Below, one piece after another: positions 37,570-46,946 of a stretch of 64,000 nt of DNA; the first letter of the stretch is position 1; each line of letters starts with the position of its first letter. The DNA is from Vibrio renipiscarius. GTDB lineage: Bacteria; Pseudomonadota; Gammaproteobacteria; Enterobacterales; Vibrionaceae. Location of the stretch: positions 1-64,000 of the forward strand of contig NZ_JTKH01000003.1 of the NCBI RefSeq assembly GCF_000827885.1, in the 5' to 3' direction. A model generated the notes under the pieces. The model saw only the letters and a list, made by a program, of their open reading frames with translations, had not been told where the DNA came from and searched no databases. Position numbers and translations under genes: made by a program.

Positions 37570-38064
37570 TTACTTACGTAACGTTTTTTTAATCGATAAC
37601 GTTAATTGAAATACCGCCATAGGCTCATCACCATGCAATGTTGGGCATGTGGCGGTAATCGTGACGGCTTGATTGACACGTTGCCCAGTGGCAATGGTTT
37701 GATCCAGCATTTCATCAATTAATCGGCCATCTTGACAAGTAAAGACCACATCCGCTTCAGGACGTTTTAAAAAGTCAGCTTGTACGGCTTTAAACGCTAA
37801 GCTAATACGTTCTCCCCGCATTTGGCTTTTGCTCATCGCCATAAAACCCCCAGCGACATCCGCCCCAATAGCCAGCACACCAAAATAAAGACTGTTGAGA
37901 TGGTTTTTGTTACGCCGCTTTAACGGAATTAACACCTCTACTTTATCATTATCGAGATGAATAATTTTTGGTCGGCAATACCAAATAAGTGGCACCTTAA
38001 ACATGCCAAACAATTTAAGGTACAAGTTGGCTTTTTGTAATGGCGAAAGCAAATTTGACTTCAT
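37570..38064 (-). CDS. DUF4442 hotdog-fold thioesterase-like protein
   Basis: A 164-residue protein with the DUF4442 pattern: a helical N-terminus (KANLYLKLFGMFKVPLIWYC), then VEVLIPLKRRNKNHLNSLYFGVLAIGADVAGG, in which HLNSLYFG corresponds to the hotdog helix turn, and VQADFLKRPEADVVF. Such proteins are predicted acyl-CoA or acyl-ACP thioesterases; no substrate is known. It converges on the membrane-protein gene with only 17 bp between them. Confidence 0.75.
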   Translation of the reverse strand: MKSNLLSPLQKANLYLKLFGMFKVPLIWYCRPKIIHLDNDKVEVLIPLKRRNKNHLNSLYFGVLAIGADVAGGFMAMSKSQMRGERISLAFKAVQADFLKRPEADVVFTCQDGRLIDEMLDQTIATGQRVNQAVTITATCPTLHGDEPMAVFQLTLSIKKTLRK

Positions 38065-38165
38065 AACGAACTGGTCTGATGTGTTTATTGAATTTTCATT
38101 AAAGCTGAATTAAACCAACTGTCAACATACCGTTAACACTTATGAGACTTACCACCGCCCCATGA

Positions 38166-38178
38166 GTTACATTGTCAC
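38166..38178. promoter_or_regulatory. matS-like sequence (one mismatch)
   Basis: GTTACATTGTCAC (reverse complement GTGACAATGTAAC) differs at one position from the matS consensus. It is in the intergenic region before the DAHP synthase gene. Confidence 0.3.
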
Positions 38179-38300
38179 CTTATTTAAGCTGTTTATTTAC
38201 TCGGTTATAAGTTAAATCTTAAGAATTTGTATAATTGGTTTATTCCTTATGGCGTTTCCGTTATCTTTACTGCTTCGCAATAAAAAGAATAGGCTGTGGT

Positions 38301-39353
38301 ATGCCACTTAAAACCGACGAATTAAGAACCCAACCATTGGGCCCAATGCCAGCTCCTCTTGAGTTGAGTAACGCTTACCCAATTACGGACGACGTTGCAG
38401 AACGCATAGCTCATTCTCGTCGCCAAATTGAACGTATTCTTAGCGGCCAAGATCAACGCTTACTCGTAATTGTTGGGCCTTGCTCAGTACACGATACTGA
38501 AGCAGCGCTAGATTACGCAACCCGCCTATCAGCAATCCAAGAACAGTACAAAGATCAACTTTTTGTTGTTATGCGTACTTACTTCGAAAAACCTCGCACT
38601 GTCATAGGTTGGAAAGGATTAATTACGGATCCAAATTTAGATGGTTCGTATGCATTAGAAACCGGCCTGCATAAAGCGCGCAAATTGCTGCTTGATATCA
38701 ATATGCTTGGCTTGGCAACCGCCACTGAGTTTCTAGATATGGTTACGGGACAATACATCGCAGACCTCATTACTTGGGGTGCGATTGGCGCGCGTACAAC
38801 TGAATCACAAATTCACCGCGAGATGGCGTCGGCACTGTCTTGTCCTGTGGGTTTCAAAAATGGCACCAACGGTAATATTAAAATTGCCATTGATGCTATT
38901 CGAGCTTCAAAAGCGTCGCACTATTTCTACTCTCCAGATAAGAATGGCCGTATGACCGTTTATCGCACGAGTGGTAATCCTTTCGGCCACGTTATTTTAC
39001 GTGGTGGCGAACAAGGTCCTAATTTCGACGCTCAATCAATTGAAGCTGCTTGCAAACAATTAGCCGAATTTGATTTACCGCAACGCTTGGTTGTTGATTT
39101 CAGTCATGCAAATTGCCAGAAAGATCACCGCAAGCAAATGGATGTGGCAAAAGACATCTGTGAGCAAATAAAAAGCGGCAGCACTTTCATCGCCGGCATT
39201 ATGGCTGAAAGCTTCATTATTGAAGGCAACCAGCCAATGGACGATCTCACTTCCCTAACCTACGGCAAGTCGATTACCGATCCTTGCTTGAGCTGGGAAG
39301 ACACTGCGAACATGTTGGAACTATTGGCGAACGCTGTTAAAGCTCGCCCATAA
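38301..39353 (+). CDS. 3-deoxy-7-phosphoheptulonate (DAHP) synthase, AroH-like
   Basis: The enzyme condenses phosphoenolpyruvate and erythrose 4-phosphate in the first step of aromatic amino-acid synthesis. From ATG 38301 (MPLKTDELRTQPLGPMPAPL) it has 350 residues and the class I motifs VGPCSVHD, MRTYFEKPRTVIGWKGLI, GARTTESQ and VGFKNGTNG. ATEFLDMVTGQYIADLITWG is closest to the tryptophan-sensitive AroH of E. coli rather than AroF or AroG, but feedback specificity cannot be settled by eye. The longer frame to 38235 is not used. I saw no clear Trp or Tyr repressor box upstream. Confidence 0.93.
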   Translation: MPLKTDELRTQPLGPMPAPLELSNAYPITDDVAERIAHSRRQIERILSGQDQRLLVIVGPCSVHDTEAALDYATRLSAIQEQYKDQLFVVMRTYFEKPRTVIGWKGLITDPNLDGSYALETGLHKARKLLLDINMLGLATATEFLDMVTGQYIADLITWGAIGARTTESQIHREMASALSCPVGFKNGTNGNIKIAIDAIRASKASHYFYSPDKNGRMTVYRTSGNPFGHVILRGGEQGPNFDAQSIEAACKQLAEFDLPQRLVVDFSHANCQKDHRKQMDVAKDICEQIKSGSTFIAGIMAESFIIEGNQPMDDLTSLTYGKSITDPCLSWEDTANMLELLANAVKARP

Positions 39354-39374
39354 ATTTACTTAGAGGATATCTAC

Positions 39375-39860
39375 ATGCCATCTTTTGATATTGTTTCTGA
39401 AATTGATAGCGTTGAACTGCGCAACTCAGTAGAAAACGCGTCTCGTGAACTTTCTACTCGTTTTGACTTCCGTAATGCGACCGCTGAATTTGAGCTACAA
39501 AAAGATGAAACAGTAAAACTCACAGCGGAAGGAGACTTCCAGCTTAAACAAATGCGCGAAATTCTTCGTGGCCACCTTGCAAAACGCGGCATTGACGCTG
39601 GTTCTCTTGAATCAAAAGAACCAGAAGCGACGGGTCGTAGCTGGCACCAAGTGATTGTGTTTAAGCAAGGCATCGATACACCAATGGCGAAAAAAGTTGT
39701 TAAGTCATTGAAAGATGCCAAGTTAAAAGTACAAGCGTCAATCCAAGGCGAAAAAGTACGTGTAACGGGCAAAAAACGCGACGATCTTCAAACGGCGATT
39801 GCACACATCCGTGGCGCAGAGTTGGGTCAACCATTCCAGTTTGAAAACTTCCGCGATTAA
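39375..39860 (+). CDS. yajQ: YajQ family nucleotide-binding protein
   Basis: 161 residues beginning [20 protein letters not shown] and containing STRFDFRN and [18 protein letters not shown], the full YajQ pattern. Family members bind nucleotides or tRNA, and in Xanthomonas c-di-GMP with effects on transcription. It is 21 bp after the DAHP synthase gene on the same strand, with AGAGG before the start, so likely cotranscribed. A bidirectional terminator follows. Confidence 0.95.
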   Translation: MPSFDIVSEIDSVELRNSVENASRELSTRFDFRNATAEFELQKDETVKLTAEGDFQLKQMREILRGHLAKRGIDAGSLESKEPEATGRSWHQVIVFKQGIDTPMAKKVVKSLKDAKLKVQASIQGEKVRVTGKKRDDLQTAIAHIRGAELGQPFQFENFRD

Positions 39861-39899
39861 GTTCAAACAAGATTAAGCTCAATCAATATTGAGCCGATT

Positions 39900-39930
39900 A
39901 AAAAACCCGCCACTCGGCGGGTTTTGTTTT
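39900..39930. terminator. Bidirectional terminator between yajQ and siroheme synthase gene
   Basis: AAAACCCGCC (39902-39911), loop ACTC, GGCGGGTTTT (39916-39925), with T-rich sequence on both strands. Confidence 0.9.
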
Positions 39931-39998
39931 ATATCCATCAGGACACGTACTGAAGCGCAATTTTATGTCAGTATGACAATGCCTGACGCTGATGAGTG

Positions 39999-40934
39999 TC
40001 ATTGACTTGCTAGCTTTAAATGCATCGCTTGTTTGATCAGCAAACTGAACTTGGTCGAGGTTTGCGGAATAAGCACCACAACACGTAATTGTGCTTTCTG
40101 CGCCTGTGCGAGCATCGTTGATAGCGCCACTTCATCAGCGAAAGCAAGACGCTCCGCATCGCGGCGTACAGAATCGATGAATACAAACGGGCAATCTTGC
40201 GCATAAAGCACTAACTCCGCTTGTTGCATCAACCGAAGAGCTTTTAGCGATAACAGTTCAACATCATCACCAAATTCAATCCAAGTAATTTGCCCTACCT
40301 CGGTATTCGGCTGATCAATTAAGTGTCGATAACATGACTCAAGCACCTGGTGTGAAGTCGCCACCTCGACTTCGGGCAAGTCAAAAAAGCGTTCCCAAAA
40401 CTTTCTTCTCGATTCAACATCAGGCAGTGCTTGTTTAATATCGTTGCGTTTCGACGCTGCAAAATCCGCTTGAATATTTAAGTTCTGTGGTAATTGAGCT
40501 TCGAGTCTTTGTCGAATATTACGCACCAAGACCGGTGATGCGCCGCCACTCGAGATCGCAACTTGAATACGGCCACGATTGATCATAGAAGGCGTGATAA
40601 AGTCACAATACGGCTGATCGTCGACCACATTCACTAACAAACCCAATTGCTTTGCGTCGTGATGAACTTGGTGATTAAGTTCTGGGTTATCCGTCGTCGC
40701 CCAAACTTGCACATAGCGCATGCTTAGCTGATCTTTTGAGTAAAAGTTTTGAATCCACTGGCATTCATTTTGCTCAACTAACGTTTTTAAGTAGCGATCA
40801 ATTGTTGGCGATACAATGGTGACTATCGCCCCTGCGCGAACTAAGCTATCCACTTTTCGACACGCAACCTCTCCTCCGCCGACAACTAAAACGGACTTGG
40901 CTTTCAGATCTAAAAATATTGGAAAATACTGCAT
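39999..40934 (-). CDS. Siroheme synthase (precorrin-2 dehydrogenase) with degenerate methyltransferase tail
   Basis: The first 200 residues match the CysG-B/Met8 half of siroheme synthase: a Rossmann nucleotide loop VLVVGGGEVACRK, VNVVDDQPYCDFITPS and SSGGASPVLVRNIR. This part oxidises precorrin-2 with NAD and inserts iron. The remaining 100 residues still resemble the start of the uroporphyrinogen-III methyltransferase domain (ELLSLKALRLMQQAELVLY, VRRDAERL), but the AdoMet loop GAGPGD has become IEFGDD and the conserved KGGDPFIFGRGG block and everything after it are missing. A separate methyltransferase must therefore supply precorrin-2. It converges with yajQ. Confidence 0.85.
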   Translation of the reverse strand: MQYFPIFLDLKAKSVLVVGGGEVACRKVDSLVRAGAIVTIVSPTIDRYLKTLVEQNECQWIQNFYSKDQLSMRYVQVWATTDNPELNHQVHHDAKQLGLLVNVVDDQPYCDFITPSMINRGRIQVAISSGGASPVLVRNIRQRLEAQLPQNLNIQADFAASKRNDIKQALPDVESRRKFWERFFDLPEVEVATSHQVLESCYRHLIDQPNTEVGQITWIEFGDDVELLSLKALRLMQQAELVLYAQDCPFVFIDSVRRDAERLAFADEVALSTMLAQAQKAQLRVVVLIPQTSTKFSLLIKQAMHLKLASQ

Positions 40935-41332
40935 CGGACTCCCTGATACTTCGATGTTGCGCTCTCATACGCCTAAAAAGAACCTTATCAGTTCATTCGC
41001 GACACAAGCAATGTAAAGCAAACCCTATGATACTGATTTTACTTCTTAACTGCGAGAGAATCGGACAACCCTTCAATTACGACTTAAGTATTATTTACAT
41101 AAAATTAACAACTAAGCATGATGATAGATGTCTAGGTTTGTGATTTCGCTCAAAATACTATTTAAATTATACATTTGAGAAACAACAATTCCTTACCTAG
41201 GCTTACAACTGGTTCAGTTAGTATGTTGTGAAATTTTACAACTATCAATAAACCAATAACAAAGTACGTAACGTTTTTTGCGTTGTTTCAGGCGCAGTCC
41301 TGATTAACATGGAACATACAGGAAGTAGACAC
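40935..41332 (+). promoter_or_regulatory. Intergenic region upstream of aapJ
   Basis: About 400 bp between the divergent siroheme and amino-acid transporter genes. An imperfect palindrome GTTGTGAAATTTTACAAC (41225-41242) stands about 90 bp before the aapJ start and could be an operator. No gene is seen. Confidence 0.4.
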
Positions 41333-42361
41333 ATGGCTAAAAAACTAACACTTCTTGCTTCAGTCGCAGTTGCATCTACCGCTTTAATGTCAGCTCAAAC
41401 GCTTGCAGCAGATAGCACGCTCGATAAAGTAAAGAAACAAGGATTTATCACTTGTGGCGTAAGCACTGGCTTGCCGGGATTTTCTAACCCTAACTCTAAA
41501 GGTGAATGGGAAGGTATCGATGTTGAGTACTGCCAAGCACTCGCAGCCGCCGTATTAGGCGACAAAACCAAAGTTAAATATGTACCATTAACCGCAAAAG
41601 AGCGTTTTACCGCCCTTCAATCTGGCGAGATCGATGTTCTATCACGTAATACAACGTGGACTCTCCACCGTGACACTTCTCTTGGTCTTAACTTTGTCGG
41701 CGTAAACTACTACGACGGACAAGGTTTCATGGTGAAAAAAGATCTTGGTGTTACTGGCGCAAAAGAACTTGATGGCGCCGCAGTTTGTGTTCAATCCGGC
41801 ACCACGACCGAGCTGAACCTCGCCGATTACTTCCGCAACAATGGTATGAGCTATAATCCTGTCGTCTTTGATACCGCGGCTCAAACATCAAAAGGTTTTG
41901 ATGCAGGGCGCTGTGATGTACTCACGACAGACCAATCTGGTCTTTATGCTCTACGTTTGAATCTGGCGGATCCAAGTTCAGCCATCGTACTGCCTGACAT
42001 CATTTCTAAAGAACCTCTTGGACCAGTCGTGCGCCAAGGTGATGACAAATGGTTTAACGTTGCTAAATGGACGTTAAATACGATGGTCAATGCCGAAGAG
42101 TACGGTATTACATCAGAAAACGCGGATGAAATGCTGAAATCTTCCGATCCTAACATCAAACGTATCCTTGGTGTCGACGGCCCTAAAGGTAAAGGACTGG
42201 GGCTAAATGATGATTGGGGCTACCAAATTATCAAACAAGTGGGTAATTACGGCGAAAGTTTTGACCGTTCAGTCGGTGAAGGTTCTCCACTACAAATTTC
42301 TCGTGGTGTGAATGCACTATGGAATGCGGGTGGTTTCATGTACGCCCCACCAATCCGATAG
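41333..42361 (+). CDS. aapJ: General L-amino acid ABC transporter, periplasmic binding protein
   Basis: A 342-residue solute-binding protein from ATG 41333, with AGGAAG upstream and a signal peptide ending SAQTLAADS. The family motifs CGVSTGLPGFSNP and IDVEYCQALAAAVLGD are characteristic of AapJ, which delivers many L-amino acids to the AapQMP complex. A hairpin with T run (42384-42404) after the gene probably lowers expression of the membrane genes relative to the binding protein. Confidence 0.95.
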   Translation: MAKKLTLLASVAVASTALMSAQTLAADSTLDKVKKQGFITCGVSTGLPGFSNPNSKGEWEGIDVEYCQALAAAVLGDKTKVKYVPLTAKERFTALQSGEIDVLSRNTTWTLHRDTSLGLNFVGVNYYDGQGFMVKKDLGVTGAKELDGAAVCVQSGTTTELNLADYFRNNGMSYNPVVFDTAAQTSKGFDAGRCDVLTTDQSGLYALRLNLADPSSAIVLPDIISKEPLGPVVRQGDDKWFNVAKWTLNTMVNAEEYGITSENADEMLKSSDPNIKRILGVDGPKGKGLGLNDDWGYQIIKQVGNYGESFDRSVGEGSPLQISRGVNALWNAGGFMYAPPIR

Positions 42362-42383
42362 TCACTATAACGATAATGATACA

Positions 42384-42404
42384 GGGCGGTTCTTCCGCCC
42401 TTTT
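42384..42404 (+). terminator. Attenuating hairpin between aapJ and aapQ
   Basis: GGGCGG (42384-42389), loop TTCTT, CCGCCC (42395-42400) followed by TTTT. It is in the middle of an operon and likely partial. Confidence 0.75.
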
Positions 42405-42436
42405 ATTACCTTTGATGGATTAGAGGTTAATGCAGT

Positions 42437-43633
42437 ATGAAACCTACCCAGACTGGGGCGCCAAAAGAAAAAAATTCTGTGGCCAGCCTTGTTTATAATC
42501 CCACTTTTCGCTCAGTCGTTTTCCAGATCATCGCGGTCAGCGCACTTGGCTTTTTCTTTTACACCATTGTTAACAATGCACTTTCCAATCTCGAATCGCG
42601 GGGTATTGCTACGGGATTTGATTTCCTCAATCAAGAAGCTGGCTTTGGGATTGGCCTAACACTGATTGAATACGACGAAACCTACTCATACGGCCGTACC
42701 TTTATCATCGGTCTATTAAACACCGCAATGGTCTCTTTTTTAGGTGTTATCTTAGCGACCGTTCTTGGTTTTACCATCGGTATCGCCCGACTGTCGTCCA
42801 ACTGGCTTGTGAGTCGACTCGCTGCCGTTTATATCGAAGTTTTCCGTAACATCCCACTGCTGCTGCAAATCTTTTTCTGGTACTTTGCCGTGCTCCAAGC
42901 ACTGCCTTTGCCGAGACAAAGTTTAAACATTGGCGAAGCCGTGTTCTTAAATGTTCGTGGACTGTATTTCCCCTCTCCGGTATTTGAAGCCGGTTCGAGC
43001 TATATCTTCCTTGCGCTTGCGATTGGCATTGTCGTTTCGATCGCCATTAATACATGGGCGAAAAATCGCCAAAAGATAACTGGCCAACAAACCCCAATGC
43101 TTCGCATCGTATTGGCCCTATGTGTCGCGCTTCCAGTGGCTGCTTACTTTCTCACTGGTTCACCTATTTCAGCCGAATATCCGGCGCTTAAAGGCTTCAA
43201 TTTCAGAGGGGGTTTGAGCATTATTCCTGAACTTGCCGCACTGCTACTGGCGTTAAGTATCTATACCGCCTCTTTTATTGCTGAAATCGTTCGCTCTGGC
43301 ATTAATGCGGTAAGTCACGGGCAAACCGAAGCCGCAATGTCACTGGGATTATCGCGTTCAAAAACGCTTAAGTTAGTCGTGATCCCTCAGGCGCTGCGGA
43401 TCATCATTCCGCCCTTAACCAGTCAGTATTTGAATTTAACCAAAAACTCCTCACTAGCAATGGCGATTGGTTATCCCGATTTAGTGTCAGTGTTTGCGGG
43501 CACAACACTCAATCAGACCGGTCAAGCAATCGAAATCATTGCTATGACGATGGCCGTTTATCTCAGCTTAAGTCTCATCACTTCAGCCTTGATGAATATC
43601 TACAATCGTAAAGTCGCTTTGGTGGAGAGATAA
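42437..43633 (+). CDS. aapQ: General L-amino acid ABC transporter permease AapQ
   Basis: A 398-residue HisMQ-type permease. The ABC-permease coupling motif is seen in EAAMSLGLSRSKTLKLVVIPQALRIIIPP. Eight or so hydrophobic segments are present, including the additional N-terminal and central ones special to AapQ. It is separated from aapM by one base. Confidence 0.95.
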   Translation: MKPTQTGAPKEKNSVASLVYNPTFRSVVFQIIAVSALGFFFYTIVNNALSNLESRGIATGFDFLNQEAGFGIGLTLIEYDETYSYGRTFIIGLLNTAMVSFLGVILATVLGFTIGIARLSSNWLVSRLAAVYIEVFRNIPLLLQIFFWYFAVLQALPLPRQSLNIGEAVFLNVRGLYFPSPVFEAGSSYIFLALAIGIVVSIAINTWAKNRQKITGQQTPMLRIVLALCVALPVAAYFLTGSPISAEYPALKGFNFRGGLSIIPELAALLLALSIYTASFIAEIVRSGINAVSHGQTEAAMSLGLSRSKTLKLVVIPQALRIIIPPLTSQYLNLTKNSSLAMAIGYPDLVSVFAGTTLNQTGQAIEIIAMTMAVYLSLSLITSALMNIYNRKVALVER

Positions 43634-43634
43634 T

Positions 43635-44732
43635 ATGAGTACACATCAGTTTCAACCTGACCTACCGCCACCAGCGAATACCGTGGGTGTGATCGGCTGG
43701 TTACGACGTAACTTATTCAATAACGTTGCCAACTCTATCGTCACTCTTATTCTTGGTTACTTCGCCTTTATTGGCCTTTGGGGCGCACTCCAATGGGCCG
43801 TACTTGATGCAGATTGGGTCGGCAGTACTCGCGACGACTGCTCACGCGTTGGTGCATGCTGGGTCTTTATTAGCGTTCGCTGGGATCAGTTCATGTTTGG
43901 CTTTTATCCTCAAGCAGAGCTTTGGAGACCACAATTATTCTATGCCACACTAGCGATTTTTACGGTGCTATTAGCCTATGAAAATACGCCTAAACGCACC
44001 TGGATTTGGCTGTTTTTTGTTAATGTCTATCCATTCCTTGCTGCAGGCTTACTTTACGGCGGTGTTTTTGGTCTAGACGTCGTAGAAACGCACAAATGGG
44101 GCGGCTTACTCGTCACTCTAATTATCGCGTTGGTTGGTATTGTGGTGTCGTTACCGATTGGTGTCGCGCTCGCTTTGGGTCGTCGATCGGATATGCCCAT
44201 CATTCGCAGTATTTGTACGGTTTATATCGAAGTGTGGCGTGGCGTTCCACTGATCACCGTCTTGTTTATGGCTTCGGTCATGTTACCTCTGTTTCTCTCT
44301 GAAGGCTCAGAGACTAACAAGCTAATTCGTGCACTTATTGGGGTAGTCTTGTTTAGTTCGGCGTATATGGCCGAAGTAGTTAGAGGCGGTTTGCAGGCCA
44401 TACCTAAAGGGCAATATGAAGCCGCCGATGCTCTGGGATTGAGTTACTGGAAAAAGATGGGCCTCATTATTCTCCCCCAAGCACTGAAAATCAGTATCCC
44501 ATCGATCGTTAATACGTTTATTGGCCTATTCAAAGACACCAGTTTAGTGCTCATTATCGGTATGTTTGATGTCCTCGGTATCGGACAAGCCGCGAATACT
44601 GACCCTCAGTGGTTAGGGTTCGCCACCGAAAGTTATGTGTTTGTCGCCCTTGTGTTTTGGGTATTTTGTTTCGGCATGTCGCGCTATTCAATCTGGCTTG
44701 AAAATAAACTCCATACCGGCCACAAACGATAA
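43635..44732 (+). CDS. aapM: General L-amino acid ABC transporter permease AapM
   Basis: A 365-residue permease paralogous to AapQ, with the coupling loop QYEAADALGLSYWKKMGLIILPQALK and a conserved N-terminal tail (DLPPPANTVGVIGWLRRNLF). The periplasmic loop with two Cys (DDCSRVGACWVF) is typical of AapM. It pairs with AapQ to form the channel. Confidence 0.95.
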   Translation: MSTHQFQPDLPPPANTVGVIGWLRRNLFNNVANSIVTLILGYFAFIGLWGALQWAVLDADWVGSTRDDCSRVGACWVFISVRWDQFMFGFYPQAELWRPQLFYATLAIFTVLLAYENTPKRTWIWLFFVNVYPFLAAGLLYGGVFGLDVVETHKWGGLLVTLIIALVGIVVSLPIGVALALGRRSDMPIIRSICTVYIEVWRGVPLITVLFMASVMLPLFLSEGSETNKLIRALIGVVLFSSAYMAEVVRGGLQAIPKGQYEAADALGLSYWKKMGLIILPQALKISIPSIVNTFIGLFKDTSLVLIIGMFDVLGIGQAANTDPQWLGFATESYVFVALVFWVFCFGMSRYSIWLENKLHTGHKR

Positions 44733-44756
44733 TGAATGCATATAAGGAAGTATGAT

Positions 44757-45503
44757 ATGACTCAGAAAGATTACATGATTGAAATTGATAACATGAACAA
44801 ATGGTATGGCGAATTCCACGTTCTAAAGAACATCAATCTTTCCGTAAAAAAAGGGGAGAAAATCGTCATCTGTGGACCTTCAGGTTCAGGTAAATCCACC
44901 ATGATTCGTTGCATCAACCGGTTAGAGGAACACCAACGCGGTCATATTTTCGTTTCTGGTAATGAGTTGACTGAGGATCTCAAAAATATCGAGGCGGTGC
45001 GTCGTGAAGTCGGCATGTGTTTCCAGCACTTTAACCTCTTCCCTCATTTGACGGTGCTCGAAAATTGTACTCTCGCTCCGATTTGGGTTAAGAAAATGCC
45101 AAAAGCCGAAGCGGAAAAGATTGCGATGCAATATTTAGAACGAGTTAAGATCCCTGACCAAGCGGATAAATATCCAGGGCAGCTTTCTGGCGGCCAGCAG
45201 CAACGTGTTGCCATCGCACGATCGCTGTGTATGAACCCGCAAGTCATGCTATTTGATGAACCAACGTCAGCGCTCGACCCTGAAATGGTAAGAGAAGTGC
45301 TTGATGTTATGGTTGAGTTGGCCGATGAAGGGATGACCATGCTTTGTGTCACCCACGAAATGGGGTTTGCGAAAGAAGTCGCCGATCGCGTTATCTTTAT
45401 GGATGCTGGTGAAATCATTGAGGAGAATAATCCCATCGATTTCTTTGAAAACCCGCAATCCGATCGTACGCAAAATTTCCTCGCCCAAATCTTACACCAT
45501 TGA
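44757..45503 (+). CDS. aapP: General L-amino acid ABC transporter ATPase AapP
   Basis: A 248-residue ABC ATPase: Walker [10 protein letters not shown], signature [15 protein letters not shown], Walker [13 protein letters not shown], switch His in [12 protein letters not shown] 44757 follows GGAAG at 6 nt; a frame from 44736 adds seven unrelated residues. It closes the aapJQMP operon. Confidence 0.96.
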   Translation: MTQKDYMIEIDNMNKWYGEFHVLKNINLSVKKGEKIVICGPSGSGKSTMIRCINRLEEHQRGHIFVSGNELTEDLKNIEAVRREVGMCFQHFNLFPHLTVLENCTLAPIWVKKMPKAEAEKIAMQYLERVKIPDQADKYPGQLSGGQQQRVAIARSLCMNPQVMLFDEPTSALDPEMVREVLDVMVELADEGMTMLCVTHEMGFAKEVADRVIFMDAGEIIEENNPIDFFENPQSDRTQNFLAQILHH

Positions 45504-45510
45504 TCGTTAA

Positions 45511-45533
45511 GGGGCAGTCATCTGCCCCTTTCT
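45511..45533 (+). terminator. aap operon terminator
   Basis: GGGGCAG (45511-45517), loop TCAT, CTGCCCC (45522-45528), followed by TTTC. Confidence 0.85.
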
Positions 45534-45805
45534 TTTAGGTGCTTTCGTTTTCATCACCCAAATAATCTCCTTATTTTTTATTAACTTATTCTCGCCATTG
45601 TCTCTTTTCTCAACATACACACGTGTTAAACTAACTGCGTTTGACGATTTTATGCCAGAATCGGTTAAATTGTGTTACATCTTGAACGTTACATAAGCGC
45701 CTATTTCTATTATTATTTTTGAACGATACAAACATGAGGCTTGATCTTTTTCATGAACACCCTCATAAATGTAGTTATAAGCATAAAAACCCAATGAGGA
45801 AGATT
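45534..45805 (+). promoter_or_regulatory. Upstream region of yccA
   Basis: About 270 bp with no supported gene. A frame from 45719 runs into yccA but has no homology, and the strong ribosome-binding site is at the internal ATG. No operator is recognised. Confidence 0.4.
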
Positions 45806-46474
45806 ATGAACAGCCCTATGTTTACCCGCTCAACCAGTGCGAACCGCACTCTTGAGATCAACAAAACACTTAGAAATACCTATTTCTTACTATCGATGAC
45901 ACTCGTCACCAGTGCTATTGCGTCTGTCGTAACAATGGCCGTCGGTATCTCGTCAATGATGGCTCTAGTCATGCAACTAGCCGCGATTGGTATTCTATTT
46001 TTTGCCTTGCCTAAGAGCATTAACTCATCAATGGGTATTGTTTGGACGTTTGTGTTTACCGCTCTAATGGGTGGCGCATTAGGTCCAATGCTGACTTACT
46101 ACGCATCGATGACCAATGGCCCTTCAATCATCGCACAAGCGCTTGGTTTAACCGGTATGGTATTCCTTGGTTTGTCTGCTTATACCATCAGCAGCAAGAA
46201 AGACTTCTCTTTCATGCGTAATTTCCTGATTGCCGGTCTGATCATTGTTATCGTTGCTGCAATCATTAATATCTTTGTCGGCTCTACGATTGGTCAACTC
46301 GCTATCAGCAGCATGTCTGCATTGGTGTTTTCTGGCTTTATTCTTTTCGACACGAGCCGTATTGTACGCGGTGAAGAAACGAACTACGTGAGCGCAACGA
46401 TTTCAATGTATCTGAATATCCTTAACCTGTTCACAAGCTTACTGGCTATTCTTGGCATTATGAATGACGACTAA
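45806..46474 (+). CDS. yccA: Bax inhibitor-1/YccA family membrane protein
   Basis: 222 residues and seven hydrophobic segments, with LRNTYFLLSMTLVTSAIA at the first segment and the family signature SGFILFDTSRIVRGEETNYVSATISMYLNILN. In E. coli YccA is a substrate and modulator of the FtsH protease and protects the Sec translocon when jammed. The start at 45806 follows GAGGAAG at 5 nt. The order yccA, tusE, acyP and (after a chemotaxis gene) rlmI is that of E. coli. Confidence 0.94.
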   Translation: MNSPMFTRSTSANRTLEINKTLRNTYFLLSMTLVTSAIASVVTMAVGISSMMALVMQLAAIGILFFALPKSINSSMGIVWTFVFTALMGGALGPMLTYYASMTNGPSIIAQALGLTGMVFLGLSAYTISSKKDFSFMRNFLIAGLIIVIVAAIINIFVGSTIGQLAISSMSALVFSGFILFDTSRIVRGEETNYVSATISMYLNILNLFTSLLAILGIMNDD

Positions 46475-46490
46475 TTAGTCATTACTGTTT

Positions 46491-46527
46491 AAAAAAAGCC
46501 CGATGGTGTAATGCTATCGGGCTTTTT
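46491..46527 (+). terminator. yccA terminator
   Basis: AAAAGCCCGAT (46494-46504) pairs with ATCGGGCTTTT (46516-46526), then T residues. Confidence 0.88.
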
Positions 46528-46588
46528 TATTGAGCAAAGTGTAGAGCTGAGCTACCCTATTTCTGAACTAATCGATTGGAATTTTATA

Positions 46589-46918
46589 ATGTTCGAATAC
46601 AACGGCAAAACCATTGAAACGGATGCTCAAGGCTACCTATTAGATTCAAAACAATGGGAAGAAGGTATGATTGAAGTGCTCGCGGAACAAGAAGGCATTT
46701 CACTTACTGAAGCGCACTTAGAAGTCGTTCACTTTGTTCGTGCATTCTATCTAGAGTTTAATACCTCTCCCGCGGTAAGAATGCTGGTAAAAGCAATGGA
46801 AAAAGCGCACGGACCAGAAAAAGGGAATAGCAAATACCTATTCAAACTGTTCAAAGAAGGCCCAGCAAAACAAGCGACCAAGCTAGCCGGTTTGCCTAAA
46901 CCAGCAAAATGCTTGTAA
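46589..46918 (+). CDS. tusE: Sulfur relay protein TusE
   Basis: 109 residues, the E. coli length, from ATG 46589 ([20 protein letters not shown]). The C-terminal PKPAKCL carries the catalytic Cys108 that accepts persulfide from TusBCD and passes it to MnmA for 2-thiolation of tRNA wobble uridine. The DsrC-like helical core ([21 protein letters not shown]) is intact. The longer frame from 46511 overlaps the yccA terminator and is not used. Confidence 0.96.
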   Translation: MFEYNGKTIETDAQGYLLDSKQWEEGMIEVLAEQEGISLTEAHLEVVHFVRAFYLEFNTSPAVRMLVKAMEKAHGPEKGNSKYLFKLFKEGPAKQATKLAGLPKPAKCL

Positions 46919-46924
46919 CACTCA

Positions 46925-46946
46925 ATCCTGTAGCTTGCTACAGGAT
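46925..46946. repeat. Perfect palindrome at the end of acyP
   Basis: ATCCTGTAGC (46925-46934), TT, GCTACAGGAT (46937-46946): a 10-bp perfect stem covering the acyP stop codon between the convergent tusE and acyP genes. No long T run follows, so a terminator role is only possible. Confidence 0.6.

Noticed and set aside
41225-41242. Palindrome upstream of aapJ considered as a CRP site
   Set aside because: Only the left half (TGTGA) fits; the right half is ACAAC instead of TCACA, so no regulator is named.
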